Source: Monocercomonoides exilis
Taxonomy: Eukaryota > Preaxostyla > Oxymonadida > Polymastigidae
Assembly (NCBI GenBank): GCA_001643675.2
Contig: LSRY02000024.1
Span: forward strand, 560,001-624,000
Direction: 5' to 3'
Length of the DNA stretch: 64,000 nucleotides
Positions 1 through 10,003 of this stretch are shown here, piece by piece (positions within the stretch are counted from its first letter, which is position 1; every line of letters starts with the position of its first letter). Under the pieces are notes generated by a model. The model searched no databases and had not been told where the DNA came from. It saw only the letters and a program-made list of their open reading frames with translations. A program made the position numbers and the translations under genes.

Positions 1-175
1 CCTCCTCCTCCTCCTCCTCCTCCTCTTCTTCTTCTTCTTCTTCTTCTTCTTCTTCTTCTTCTTCTTCTTCTTCTTCTTCTTCTTCTTCTTCTTCTTCTTC
101 TTCTTCTTCTTCTTCTTCTTCTTCTTCTTCTTCTTCTTCTTCTTCTTCTTCTTCTTCTTCTTCTTCTTCTTCTTT
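1..175. repeat. CCT/CTT trinucleotide microsatellite at window edge
   Basis: About eight CCT units run straight into roughly fifty CTT units. Elsewhere in this window the same TCT/TCC arrays on the plus strand encode poly-serine inside genes, so this may be the Ser-coding tail of a gene that begins left of the window. The frame closes in AT-rich sequence soon after. No coding claim can be made from the edge alone. Confidence 0.9.
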
Positions 176-1624
176 TAACTGTGAGTCTAATATTTTTCTC
201 CTCTTTTTTTTTTTGTATTTTTTAACTGTTTGTACAATTATCCTTTGAACTTTGCTTTCAGTTATTTCAAAGTTTTAATGGTGAATGAGTGATTTGCTTG
301 ATTTTTATTATTATTATTATTTTAATACGAAGTTAAAGCTTAATGTTATTTGATCCTTCTTGCATCAATCATTTGTTGATAAACTTCTTTATCTCAATAT
401 TGTTTGTTAATCATTATTCTCAAGGCAAACTGCTTTTCAATTGATGTTATAAACAAATATTTGCACTTTCGTTTTCATATTCAAAAACATATTTTTTCTT
501 TTGAAACAATCTTTTTTTTTTTTTTTTTATTTTCTGTTCTAGAAAAATGATGAGCGTATTTGTTTAAGTGATTTTCAATGTTTTAATTTTTCATTCTTTA
601 TCTCTCTCTCCTTGTTTTTTTCTTTTTGTTTTTGGTAGATTTGATATTTTAACATTTTTTTGATGATTCTTTCACATTCTATCTTTTGGTTTATTCTTAA
701 AAAAAAATATACTGTTTTTGAGTATGTTAATTCCTTTATTCAATTTTTTTTAATATTTCAAATTTTAATTTTTATTCTGAGAATCTCCAATTTAACGTTG
801 GAATTATTCTTAGCATAAACGAGTAATCAAAATTTTAGAGAAAATACGAAAGACAATTGACAAATAAGTTTGGGGCATAAATGTCTTTGAACAATTCATT
901 TTTTTTTAATTAAATATATTTTTTTCAAATTGCTTTATTTCTTCATTTTATCTATCTTCAAAACTATTTAGGAAGAATGATTTTTCTGTCGAATAAAAGC
1001 ACCATCTTCAACATCAGATAGTCAATCCATTGAATGACAAAACATTCTTTGAAATAACTGACGATCTTTGAACTCAATGAGTCAAAGGTTTTCTGTCTTC
1101 ATTTTTTTATCGCAATCATTGGAATTTTTTGAAACATCTTTTTCTTCCAACTTGATGGTATTTTTTTTTTCGTGATTTCTTTCTGTGAATCGAAATTTTG
1201 TTTTTTGAAAGTTTTTGTTTTATAAATATTATTTTGATTTTGTTTCCCTTAAATTTTTGGTTTTAATTCACACATTTGCTTTGCAACCTATGGATATTCT
1301 TTTTTGTTTTTCAAAATGATATTTTTTATTCATTTTTCTTTTTTAAATAAAACGAATAGAAAATCAAACTTAATGAAAGAAATGATTGCATGGACTTATG
1401 CAATTCAATCAATATTTATTGTCGTTTATTTAATTTAATTGAAAAGTTCCATAAAAATTTTTGAAATGAATAATAAAATGAACCATAGCTAATGGTTATT
1501 GATCATAATTTTTGTTTCTTATTGAAAAAAATATAATAAGGTATTTATGAGTACATTTCTTTTCCTTTTATTTTTATTTTTGAACTCCCGATGTTTTTTG
1601 GAACATTTTTTTTGTTATATCAAG
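176..1624. other. AT-rich intergenic stretch
   Basis: The sequence is dominated by T and A homopolymers, with no reading frame of balanced amino-acid composition on either strand. It leads into the BAR-domain gene and presumably contains its promoter. I see no recognisable element in it. Confidence 0.6.
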
Positions 1625-2897
1625 ATGTTTGGAGCATTGAAACAAAAAGCAACAAATCTCGGACAAAAAGCTCTCGTCAAGCTCGGACAAGCAGAAGAAT
1701 TCAAAGAAACGGATAGCTTTGAAAAAACCATTGAAAATTTCAAGGCATCACGCCAAGGTGTTGAAGAAATTGTAAAGAAAGGAAAAATTATGACAGCTGC
1801 ATTACGGTCGGCATCTGCTGCAAAACTGGCATATGTCTGCAAAATTCTTAATATTTAAATTCCAAATTTTTATTATCATTTTCCCTGAAGTTTCAAGAAG
1901 TTGCGTCTTTTGCTCAAAAGTCCGGAGTGACAGATCCCAGAATTTTAAAATTCAGTGTGAAAAATATATGAAATAATTGTTTTTAATGCTGTGGAATTCG
2001 TTTTTTTGCTTAGCTGAATCGCTGACAAGATATGAGCAATATTCTGCCGATCTTCCGTATGCAAATATTTTAAATGAATGTGTTATACTAATTTAATGCC
2101 TTATGTATTCATGAAGAAAAGCACTAGACGCTGTTGCAATAATGCCCCAAAGCGAATTATACGAACAAGTCATGCAGCCAGCCAACGTATGTATTTTTTA
2201 TCAATATTTTGGAAAGAGATGATTTTATTTTTCGTTTCTATTTTTTTTAAATAGAAAATGCGTCACGATTTAGACGATTTACGAACTTCTCGAGATGCTG
2301 CCAATCGTGAAAGATCCAAAGAGACAGGCACATTCAAGACTGAAAAAGCTGCCTCGGAATACTCTCGTCTCGATGAGAAATACAAGACTGATAGAGAGGT
2401 TCTATTGGGAGCGTTGCTTGAAGCTGAACAAAGGAAAACAGAGGGACTTTTGTTGCAAATGTCGTTGATGTTCGAAGAAATGGTATGTTTTCTTTATAAT
2501 TAAACAGAAAAAGAGCAGAAAGAAAATTTGTAAAGATAATTAAAATAAAAAAAGGAAATATTTATGGTCAAAAATGAAGAAATTGTGATTATAAATTCAA
2601 TATTATGCACAGAATTCTTTCTATATATTTACATATCTATTTATTTTTTTCTGAGTTATTTTGCTTGAGCATGATTTTTTGCGCATTTTTATTTTTTGAA
2701 CTTTAATATTTTGAATTATTTTTTTTATGACTTATTAATTAATCTTCTATTAATATAAATTCATACAGTACAAGATGCATGCCACCTCTTATTCCGATAT
2801 GGCCACATTGGAACCTGAAGTGCGTGCAACGATAGGGCAACTACAAGCATCTAAAGCATCATCTTCTGCTGTTCCTTCGCCATCTGCTCCACAATAG
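1625..2897 (+). CDS. BAR-domain membrane-curvature protein (six exons)
   Basis: Exons are 1625-1834, 1891-1954, 2014-2056, 2117-2186, 2255-2482 and 2769-2897. Every GT-AG junction keeps phase and gives 247 residues ending at TAG. The protein opens MFGALKQKATNLGQKALVKL, an amphipathic N-terminus as in N-BAR proteins, followed by long charged helices typical of the BAR dimer (for example VEEIVKKGKIMTAALRSASA and KYKTDREVLLGALLEAEQRK) and a short Ser/Ala/Pro tail. BAR domains dimerise into a banana-shaped coiled coil that senses or bends membranes in endocytosis and tubulation. The length fits a stand-alone BAR protein with no SH3 domain. The in-frame ATG at 1625 is preferred over an upstream ATG at 1547, which would add a very hydrophobic AT-rich leader. 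The family assignment is from fold pattern and is fairly secure; the subfamily is not determined. Confidence 0.8.
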
Positions 2898-3467
2898 AAT
2901 GATTTCGATTTATTTATGTTAATAAAATAAGACAGAAGGATATTTATTGTTTTGTTGTGTGTATTTAATTCGGCGTTTATTTTGAGGAAACAGATTCGTC
3001 CGATGTAGAGTTGAAGTTTTGCTTGAAGTTATCAACTGTTTTTTTTCATTTCATTTCAATTTTTTTTTTAAGTTTGAAACGGGCCAAAAAGTATTTTATG
3101 TCTAAATTCTTTCTTTTTTTATAAACAACACAAATGAAGTGAAAAGAGAAGAGAAGAGAAAAGAAGAGAAAAGAAAAATAAGGATTTAATAGAAACATTA
3201 ACAAAACTATTGAAAAGAGGAATACATAATGCAAAATAAGCATTGAGAAATGAATCTAAATGATCACAACAAATTATCAAATAAAAAAGTCAAAATTCTT
3301 TTTTCAAGACTACATATTTTGGTTTAATCCACAAAACCAATCGATAACAAAAGAGCTTGTGAAATATACACACAGCGTTCAAAGATATATATTTCCCGCA
3401 CAACAACAACTACTGCTACAACAAAAGCGAAGAAATCTTTAACTCTTCTATTTTTTTTTAAATCTTT
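2898..3467. other. Convergent 3' intergenic region
   Basis: This lies between the 3' ends of the BAR gene (plus) and the coiled-coil gene (minus). AATAAA-type signals occur soon after the TAG at 2895-2897. A purine run of GAAAA/GAGAA units lies near 3139-3180. No gene is visible. Confidence 0.5.
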
Positions 3468-4871
3468 TCACCACATCCTCCTCCTTGTTGCAGATGCAGT
3501 CGCAGTCTGTCTTGGAGCAGAGGGAGATCTGTACTTGAATGTGGAATCATAACAGCGAGGCCTGGTCTCAGAAACAGAAGATGTTGATCCCAAAGTCGAT
3601 CCAAAGCTTCGAGAGGAAAGAGGAGATGAAGAAGAAGCAGTTGCACCCCATCTTCCACTGCCTCCGCGGAAAGACGAATCAAACGACCCGTCCAGCCCAC
3701 CTGACGATGAAAGCGAAGAGCGCATGAGCTGTGCTGTTCCTCCGAATGCTCTTGTGGCAAAGGCATCTTTCCCGACTGTTGCAGCAAATGACTCTCTCAG
3801 CCCACGAGTGGTGACAGGATGGTGCGAAGCTTCGCGGCAGCGCCTGAACGACTCCTGCCGATTCAGCTCTCGTTTTTCCACTTCCTGGTCTTTCTTTTCA
3901 TCGTGGATGGCATATTTGAACCTCTTTTGAAGTCTGGTTTATTGGGTGTTTCAAATACAATGAGTGAACGAGAGGAATAACATTTCAATAAAAAAAGAAT
4001 GTATTTTGATATTTAGAAATAATAACAAATTTTGAAATAGTGAACAACAACTATCAAACGCTTGACTGCTTTGCTGCCTATCACTTAGTTTGGCCTGTCT
4101 TTCTTTGTCAATTTTCTTATACAGAACAGACAGCTCATCCATATTTTCCAATCTTTTTTTATTAATTATGCTTATTCTCCTTTGCCTTTCAGCAGCTTCA
4201 TGACGAGCATATTCTCGCTCTTCCTGAAATAAATGAGTAAAACGGACATAAATCACAATGGTAAAATATGACCATACTAATTGATCAGCTGTCTCTTTTA
4301 TCTTTTGTGCTTCTTCAAATCTGTTGTAAGCATCAATTCAAGTTTCAAAATTTTTTAGAGTATAAAATTTTCGTTAAACCTTTTTGAGTTAGCATTTTCT
4401 CGTTGCGAGTTTCTCAGATTTCTTAATTCTCTTGAAGGATTCAAAGGAGGAAAAGGTTCAGCATCTAATTCTGCTTGTATCTCTCTGATTTCTGCATTAT
4501 GGCGTGACTAATACAATGATTAAGAGAATATGAAAAAGAATAAAAATATCCGTTTTTTTTCAAACTTTCATTTCTGAAATCTTATAAGCTGCTTCATCCT
4601 CGAATATTCTCATTTCATCATCCCAATCTCGAGAAAAAGATCGAACAGTTGCATTGTATGTCGATTTTAATCGCGCTTCGTCTTCCTTTTGTTCTGCTTC
4701 AAGAGCTTCTTTCTTCTTATCAGAAAGGGATCTTTTTAAAGCTTCAAGTTTCTGGTTTTCTCTCGCAGCATCCATATATTTTTCATTTGCACTTAAACGA
4801 TCAACAAGCTCTGATTGTTTAGTCACTTGTTGTTGCAGCAACTCGATATCTCTGTAGAGATAACTGGACAT
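3468..4871 (-). CDS. Coiled-coil protein of unknown function (five exons)
   Basis: Minus-strand exons are 4871-4566, 4507-4380, 4320-4278, 4223-4027 and 3933-3468. All phases agree and give 379 residues ending at TGA (3470-3468). Residues 1-270 are almost continuously charged and heptad-like (for example KLEALKRSLSDKKKEALEAE and RHEAAERQRRISIINKKRLE), so a long coiled coil is expected. The last 110 residues are Ser/Gly/Arg-rich, with SSSGGLDGSF and SFGSTLGSTSS, and end in a basic RRRMW. There is no membrane segment or catalytic motif. Such proteins are common in basal-body, axoneme and preaxostyle structures of metamonads, but no family is recognised here. The fourth junction (4026/3934) was chosen because it is the only GT/AG pair found that keeps frame. 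The gene starts only 161 bases from the divergent gene at 5033. Confidence 0.75.
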
Positions 4872-5032
4872 TTTTAGATTTATTCAATTTCCCATAAATA
4901 TTTCGGAAAAGAAATTTGTGTCATTTGTCGTCAAACAACAAAAAAACAATTGTATTTTAATTAAACATAAATAAGTTTATTTTTTTCTCAAAATGAAAAA
5001 CCATTATATATATTGTTGTTATATTTACAGAA
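4872..5032. promoter_or_regulatory. Compact divergent promoter region
   Basis: These 161 AT-rich bases separate the starts of two divergent genes (minus-strand coiled-coil gene, plus-strand gene at 5033), so both promoters must lie here or within the genes. No defined TATA or initiator element can be singled out by eye. Confidence 0.45.
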
Positions 5033-6305
5033 ATGGGCACCTTATTTTGCAGGCCAAGCCCAAAGAAAGACTCTATTCAAAGACCTGTCATTGTTCAAAA
5101 TGTTGGGGAGGAGGTGAAGCCAACAAACAAAGGACCTCCTTTTAATTTAGATTTGCTTTTTCAAAAGGTGAAGGAAACATATGAAAATCCGAAAAAAGAC
5201 AGTGTCGATATTGATTATCCAAGGTTCCTATATGCCATCTATATTAATGAATGTCATTAACCTCCGTAAAAAAACAATTTTATTTTTTGTTTAGATTTTC
5301 AAAACATATGATCATGTTTAATCAATATCGGCAAGTCCTTTGGGCTTCTGAATTTATTTCAGATGCTCCGAACCGTATGCCTTGATTTTAAAATTATTTT
5401 AGATGGTTAATTTGTATTTCTATTGTTTTATTGCATTTTTGAAAATGCTTTTTTCAAATTGTTAAAAACTTGTTTATTTATTTGTAACATAGCAATTCCG
5501 ACTTCACTTGAAGTGCTTCTCGCAGTCCTCGAGCCAGAGAGGCTAGGAGCAATTAAAAAAGAAATCGATGAAAAGTGGATTCATGATCCAGTTTTTAATG
5601 AGGTTTGATCGATTGTCATTAATTATCGTGGCTTTGACAAATGTATTTAGAAACAACGATTTTCAGTGTTTCTCAAAGAAGTTATAAAAAATGAGTCAAT
5701 AACATATCATCTAATGAAAAGTCTGACATTTTTTGTTTATCAATTAATTCCTTTATTCAATTTTCCGAAATGGAACTTTTTTTGACATTTGATTAATTAC
5801 TTAGCATTCACTCAAGTGCATTATTATCCGTGCGTTTTGTCTATGACGATGGCACTTGCTCCGAGTGTGATGTTTAAAGATGCTGGAAGCTGGATCATTG
5901 AGATAACTCTCCCAACTGAACGAAATTTAAAGTCACTGAAAGCTCATCTGTTATCTTCATGTCAGGTTTGGTTTTTGTAATTTTCTTTTGTTAGTTTTTT
6001 TTTTTTTTTCTTTTTGCTTATCTACGGGGAAAAAATATCGCAAAAATATTTATTTATTTCTTTCTTCTGCTTTTACTGTTGAAATTTTGATGTTATTATC
6101 CTCATTTTGCTATTCAATGATTTCTTCTTTTGTCAAAATAAAAAAAAAAAAAATATTCTTTTTTTGTAAACAAACAAACAACAAACTTATAAGGTTGATC
6201 TTCGAGCAGCCGAAGCTGCTTGGACAAGCACCACAGACATGACGAAGCTTGAAGCAAACGGGCAACAAAGCTCAGCTGAAGATATGGAAGATAAAGAAAA
6301 AGAAA

Positions 6306-6336
<31 letters not shown>

Positions 6337-6707
6337 CAAAGGAAGCAAAGAGCCTAAGATTGAGCAAGAAGAGCAGGCTGGTAGTGTCGGTGGAGATAAA
6401 GTTGCTGAAAGGCAATCTTCTTCAGAAGTTGCAGAAGAGCAAGCCACGCAATCTGCGTCGGCTTCTTCTGATTCATCAACTTCTTCTTCCTCTTCCTCTT
6501 CCGAATCTTCATCGTCATCATCGTCATCTCCCTCTCACTCTCACTCATCTTCTTCTTCTGGTGTTGCAATATATCCACTTCATCCACCGACAATTGACAT
6601 ACCAACATCAGAAGATACTGTGATTGTTACACACAGAAAGAATCAGACCACAATTTCTCCGGTTTGCATTTATATTTTTATGAATATTAGTATATATATA
6701 TGTATTT

Positions 6708-6802
<95 letters not shown>

Positions 6803-7351
6803 CACTCTTTATTTTATTTTTCTATTATTTTATCATATTTGTTCATAAAAAAATGATATTATTACAATCAACTTTGTTGTCATTAATAAATTTAAACTTT
6901 TTAATGTGCTACTGCTACTATAACTTCTTCTTCTTCTTCTTGTCTTACAATTTTGTATCATTGTTTCCATTTTCTTCATTCGAAATATAATTCTTAATTT
7001 GTTTCATAGTTTTGCACCTGGACAATTTCGTTCAACAGCTTTTTCAAAATTAAAAAAGAAAACAAACAAAACGAAAATGCAGAAACACAAACAACAACAT
7101 CTTCTTCCTCTTCCTCTTCCTCTTCTTCCTCTTCAGATTCAAATTCTTCTTCAGATTCTGCCTCAGCCTCAGCCCCAGCCCCAGCATCTGAAGCTTCCTC
7201 TTTTGTTTCATCGAAATCGCTTGTTCTGTCATCCATCACTGTCACAATGGACAACTTTAACTTTGTCCCAACGGCAAGCAAAGAGCAGCGGAGGGTGTTT
7301 CTTACCCAACTCAGTCTTCCAAAAGAACAGATTGATTCTCTTTGCGAATAA
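5033..7351 (+). CDS. Unknown protein with globular N-terminus and acidic/Ser-rich tail (seven exons)
   Basis: Exons are 5033-5223, 5295-5374, 5493-5602, 5651-5720, 5805-5965, 6194-6661 and 7010-7351, all phase-consistent, giving 473 residues. The first 225 residues look globular (FNLDLLFQKVKETYENPKKD, LEVLLAVLEPERLGAIKKEI, SWIIEITLPTERNLKSLKAH). The second half is low complexity: a Glu run near residue 230, then Ser/Asp/His-rich sequence, then a second Ser/Ala/Pro stretch, before a short ordered C-terminus with the motif FVPTASKEQRRVFLTQLSLP. A signal peptide and membrane span are absent. I do not recognise the family. The last exon is read in the Ser-coding frame because phase and composition agree; the overlapping Leu/Pro frame is a shadow. 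The last intron (6662-7009) carries a large tetranucleotide repeat. Confidence 0.75.
6706..6801. repeat. (CTTT)n microsatellite inside an intron
   Basis: About 24 near-perfect CTTT units lie in the intron 6662-7009 of the preceding gene. They form a long pyrimidine tract well upstream of the 3' splice site. Confidence 0.95.
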
Positions 7352-7652
7352 ATGTTGCTATTTCAATTTTTATTTTTTAATTATTCTTTAAAGTTTTTAT
7401 TTTTTTTATTAATTTAAAATGTATTGTTGTAGTATTTTTTTAGCATGATTTGCGTTAGGATGAGAACATTCTTTCTCATACAATTTTATTTTCCATCAAG
7501 AGCACTCAATATATTTTTTTTCTAAATTTTCATATCATTTTTCGATTGTTCTTCAATTTTTCACTTCAAAAAGGATGATAAAAATAATAGTATGAAAAAA
7601 CGTTCTTTTTTCGTTTTGAAAAAAAAAGCACTCAACAGATATTAAAAATCAT
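7352..7652. other. Convergent AT-rich intergenic region
   Basis: About 300 bases lie between two convergent stop codons. Poly-T and poly-A runs suit 3' ends on both strands. No further feature is visible. Confidence 0.5.
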
Positions 7653-8312
7653 CTAGTAAAAGCAAGCTGCTCCAAAGTTGGGGAAGTTGCCAAAGCTTCC
7701 GTAGTTTCCGAAGCTTGGCCAGCCAAACATCGATCTCGAAGCACACCCGTCAGCATTTTGCTGCGTGCAATCTTCAGCTCTGCAAGATCTATCTCTTCCA
7801 GCGCACATTTGGTTTTGGGAATTGTCGTTATAATTCTGAGCAGCGCGGCAGCTCTTTCCAGCATCCAGATCAATATTTGCAGACTGAGAAGAGAAGTCGC
7901 CTTCATCAACACGGGAATGCTTTTTATGAACAAGAAACTCGTTCTCGTTGCATTCTTTAAATTGATTGTTTGAAGTACGAATGTTTGCATCAAGCTTAGC
8001 TCTTGCATTTTCAGCGCTGCATGCGTCTGCATTCATGTTATTTGCGCAATTGGATCCAGCACCTGCACGCATTGAATCTTGTTGAGCTTGACGATTTGCT
8101 GCATCACGATGGAATCTGAACAAATCATTCATTGATTCTTGGCGAGGCGTAGGTATTTGGCAAGGATTTGTTTGAGGAAGAGAGCAAGTTTGGCATGGCT
8201 GACAAATTGAAATTTGAGGAACTGAAGGAATCTGAATTTGGGGGCATGCGTTGCAGCTGCTGCAACCTTGCGAAGACATTAGAGAAAAAAGTGTGATAAT
8301 CACGCCAATCAT
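7653..8312 (-). CDS. Small secreted Cys/Asn-rich protein
   Basis: This single-exon gene encodes 219 residues. The N-terminus MIGVIITLFSLMSSQGCSSC is a short hydrophobic leader ending in small residues, which suggests a signal peptide cut around residue 15. The mature part starts with a dense Cys-Pro region (CSSCNACPQIQIP, CQPCQTCSLPQTNPCQIP), continues with an Asn/Ala/Asp/Gln-rich hydrophilic segment carrying scattered cysteines (CANNMNADACSAENARAK), and ends in a Gly/Phe/Trp tail (FGWPSFGNYGSFGNFPNFGA). The many cysteines suggest disulphide bonding outside the cell or in the secretory pathway. No enzyme motif is present and the family is not recognised. It diverges from the PB1 gene across 248 bases. 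Confidence 0.75.
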   Translation of the reverse strand: MIGVIITLFSLMSSQGCSSCNACPQIQIPSVPQISICQPCQTCSLPQTNPCQIPTPRQESMNDLFRFHRDAANRQAQQDSMRAGAGSNCANNMNADACSAENARAKLDANIRTSNNQFKECNENEFLVHKKHSRVDEGDFSSQSANIDLDAGKSCRAAQNYNDNSQNQMCAGRDRSCRAEDCTQQNADGCASRSMFGWPSFGNYGSFGNFPNFGAACFY

Positions 8313-8560
8313 CTTTGCGTCTCTTTTTCATTGATAAGTGAAATATTATAAAAATAACTTTAAATGAAACAAATTCTATTTCACAAAATATGTAACAAAC
8401 ATTTCACAAAAATTAAAAATGAACGAGCCAATCCATTTTCATTTGGATTTATACAGCCTACAATTTACAGTTTACTAGAAATAAACCATTCTTATGGATT
8501 AGTCATAATTACGAATGGTTTAGATCACAAACAAAATACTTAATAATCAAACAGAAAACA
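8313..8560. promoter_or_regulatory. Divergent promoter region with a 9-bp inverted repeat
   Basis: This gap separates the starts of the Cys-rich gene (minus) and the PB1 gene (plus). It contains a perfect inverted repeat, AAACCATTC at 8483-8491 and GAATGGTTT at 8513-8521, with a 21-base spacer, 40 bases before the PB1 start codon. A GCCAATCC sequence (CCAAT-box-like) lies near 8427. The sequence is direct observation; regulatory use is inference. Confidence 0.45.
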
Positions 8561-10003
8561 ATGCAAGACGCTACGGAGCAACAACGAATACCTGTAAAGG
8601 TTGTATTAAAAGAGACAAAAGAAATTCATCGACTTAATCTCGAGAAACCTCTTGAACTTTCAAAATTACGTTCTGCTATTTCGGAAATTTATTCTTTGGA
8701 AGATACCCAGAATTTTGGATTATATTATTTAGACGAGGATGAGGATGAAATAACTGTTGATTCACAATCGGATTTAGAAACTGCCATTTCATATTTTGGC
8801 TCTGGAACGCTCAGATTTATTGTTGCACCAAAAAGGGTAGTAAAAGGAGAATATCAGCCAAACTCAAGTGAAGAATTAGAAGGACACTTAAATGAAAAGT
8901 CATTTGAGCGTGCCCCGCGAATACGCTGGCAAAAGTCATTGGAAAAGTTCATGAAAAATGGATCTCCATCCTTTGGGTTTCCTTATCGAAGCTTTGATCA
9001 AAATAAAGAAATCAGTCAATCTTCCCAATCACAAGGATTTGAGCTTCCATGGTTTTATCATCATCCATCCTGCCCTTATCACATGTTTAATGCTTTTCCA
9101 CAATTTTTTGGAGGGGGTATGCCTTCGAAACAACTTCCAGAACAAATGCTAAATGATGAGGGAACATGGGAAGATTTTGAAGGATTTATGTTTGGGGAGC
9201 CAACGCAAGAGGACTCTGATGATTCATCTCCTGAAGCGCAAGTTATGAAAGAGGAACAGAGAGAAGCTGATGGCCTGTTATCTCCATCGGATGCTGATCC
9301 TTTCCATTACGCTCCTCGTGCTCATTTCCCGCTTCATCCTCCTCCCCATTTTCATTTTCCTCATCCTCATCCTCATCCTCGTCCAAAACATCACAGCACC
9401 GAACATGACAGGCGCAAGCGTTCTCCGTTTAATCCTTCTGATAAATCGGATACCGAATCTTCGCCACTTTCAGCACCAATGCATTCACCGTTCAATCATC
9501 ATGCGCATCATATGCCTCCTCATTCTCATTCTCCTCATTCTCATTCTCCTCATTCTCACTCTCCTCATTCTCACTCTCCTCATTCTCACTCTCCTCATTC
9601 TCACTCTCCTCATTCTCACTCTCCTTCGCATTCTCCTCACTCCCATTCCCATTCCCATTCCCATCCTCATCCTCATCCTCATCTTCCACCCCATTTTCAT
9701 CCGCCATTTAATTTTCCTGCCAACTTTCCTTGGGATTGCCAAGTCCGTGATTTGCAAGATTTTCATGGCCAGTCACCAGTTCATGCGATGGGTTTTAAAG
9801 ACGGTATGTGTGCATTTAACAAAGTTTCAAGTCCAATTTCCCCTAAAAAGATGGAATCAAGAAAGGAAGTACCTCAGGAAAGCAACAGCGATGAATTCTT
9901 AAAAGGGCAATTGGACAATAGCACTGAAAATGAGATAAAGTTATCGAATAATGAGAACATGGAAGACCAATCAGAACCTGTAGAGAAAAAAGATGAAAAA
10001 TAA
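8561..10003 (+). CDS. PB1-domain protein with His-Ser-Pro repeat region
   Basis: This is a single exon of 480 residues. Residues 10-90 fit a PB1 domain: a basic first strand (IPVKVVLKETKEI, with candidate lysines 13 and 17) and an acidic OPCA-type motif YYLDEDEDEITVDSQSDLET at about 55-74. PB1 domains pair head-to-tail through these basic and acidic faces, so this protein may both polymerise and bind partners. Residues 150-300 are Phe/Pro/His-rich. Residues 321-355 are seven perfect HSHSP pentapeptides, followed by HS and HP dipeptide runs. The C-terminal 80 residues are acidic and charged. The histidine clusters could bind metal ions or drive pH-sensitive condensation; that is inference. There is no kinase, ZZ or UBA domain, so it does not match p62 or aPKC layouts. 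Confidence 0.85.
   Translation: MQDATEQQRIPVKVVLKETKEIHRLNLEKPLELSKLRSAISEIYSLEDTQNFGLYYLDEDEDEITVDSQSDLETAISYFGSGTLRFIVAPKRVVKGEYQPNSSEELEGHLNEKSFERAPRIRWQKSLEKFMKNGSPSFGFPYRSFDQNKEISQSSQSQGFELPWFYHHPSCPYHMFNAFPQFFGGGMPSKQLPEQMLNDEGTWEDFEGFMFGEPTQEDSDDSSPEAQVMKEEQREADGLLSPSDADPFHYAPRAHFPLHPPPHFHFPHPHPHPRPKHHSTEHDRRKRSPFNPSDKSDTESSPLSAPMHSPFNHHAHHMPPHSHSPHSHSPHSHSPHSHSPHSHSPHSHSPHSHSPSHSPHSHSHSHSHPHPHPHLPPHFHPPFNFPANFPWDCQVRDLQDFHGQSPVHAMGFKDGMCAFNKVSSPISPKKMESRKEVPQESNSDEFLKGQLDNSTENEIKLSNNENMEDQSEPVEKKDEK
9521..9625 (+). repeat. 15-bp tandem repeat coding HSHSP x7
   Basis: Seven head-to-tail 15-base units (CATTCTCAYTCTCCT) encode His-Ser-His-Ser-Pro. The third-position C/T variant appears as a block in later units, which suggests expansion by unit duplication. 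Shorter HS and HP dipeptide repeats follow to about 9690. Confidence 0.9.

Noticed and set aside
1-175. CRISPR-like direct repeat array
   Set aside because: It is a simple trinucleotide run with no spacers, in a eukaryotic genome.
6608-6805. Minus-strand Lys/Glu/Arg repeat frame and plus-strand Leu/Ser/Phe frame
   Set aside because: They are products of the intronic CTTT microsatellite.
9485-9766. Minus-strand Arg/Met or Glu/Asn-rich frames over the HSHSP region
   Set aside because: They are antisense of the 15-base repeat; the plus-strand frame belongs to an intact PB1 gene.
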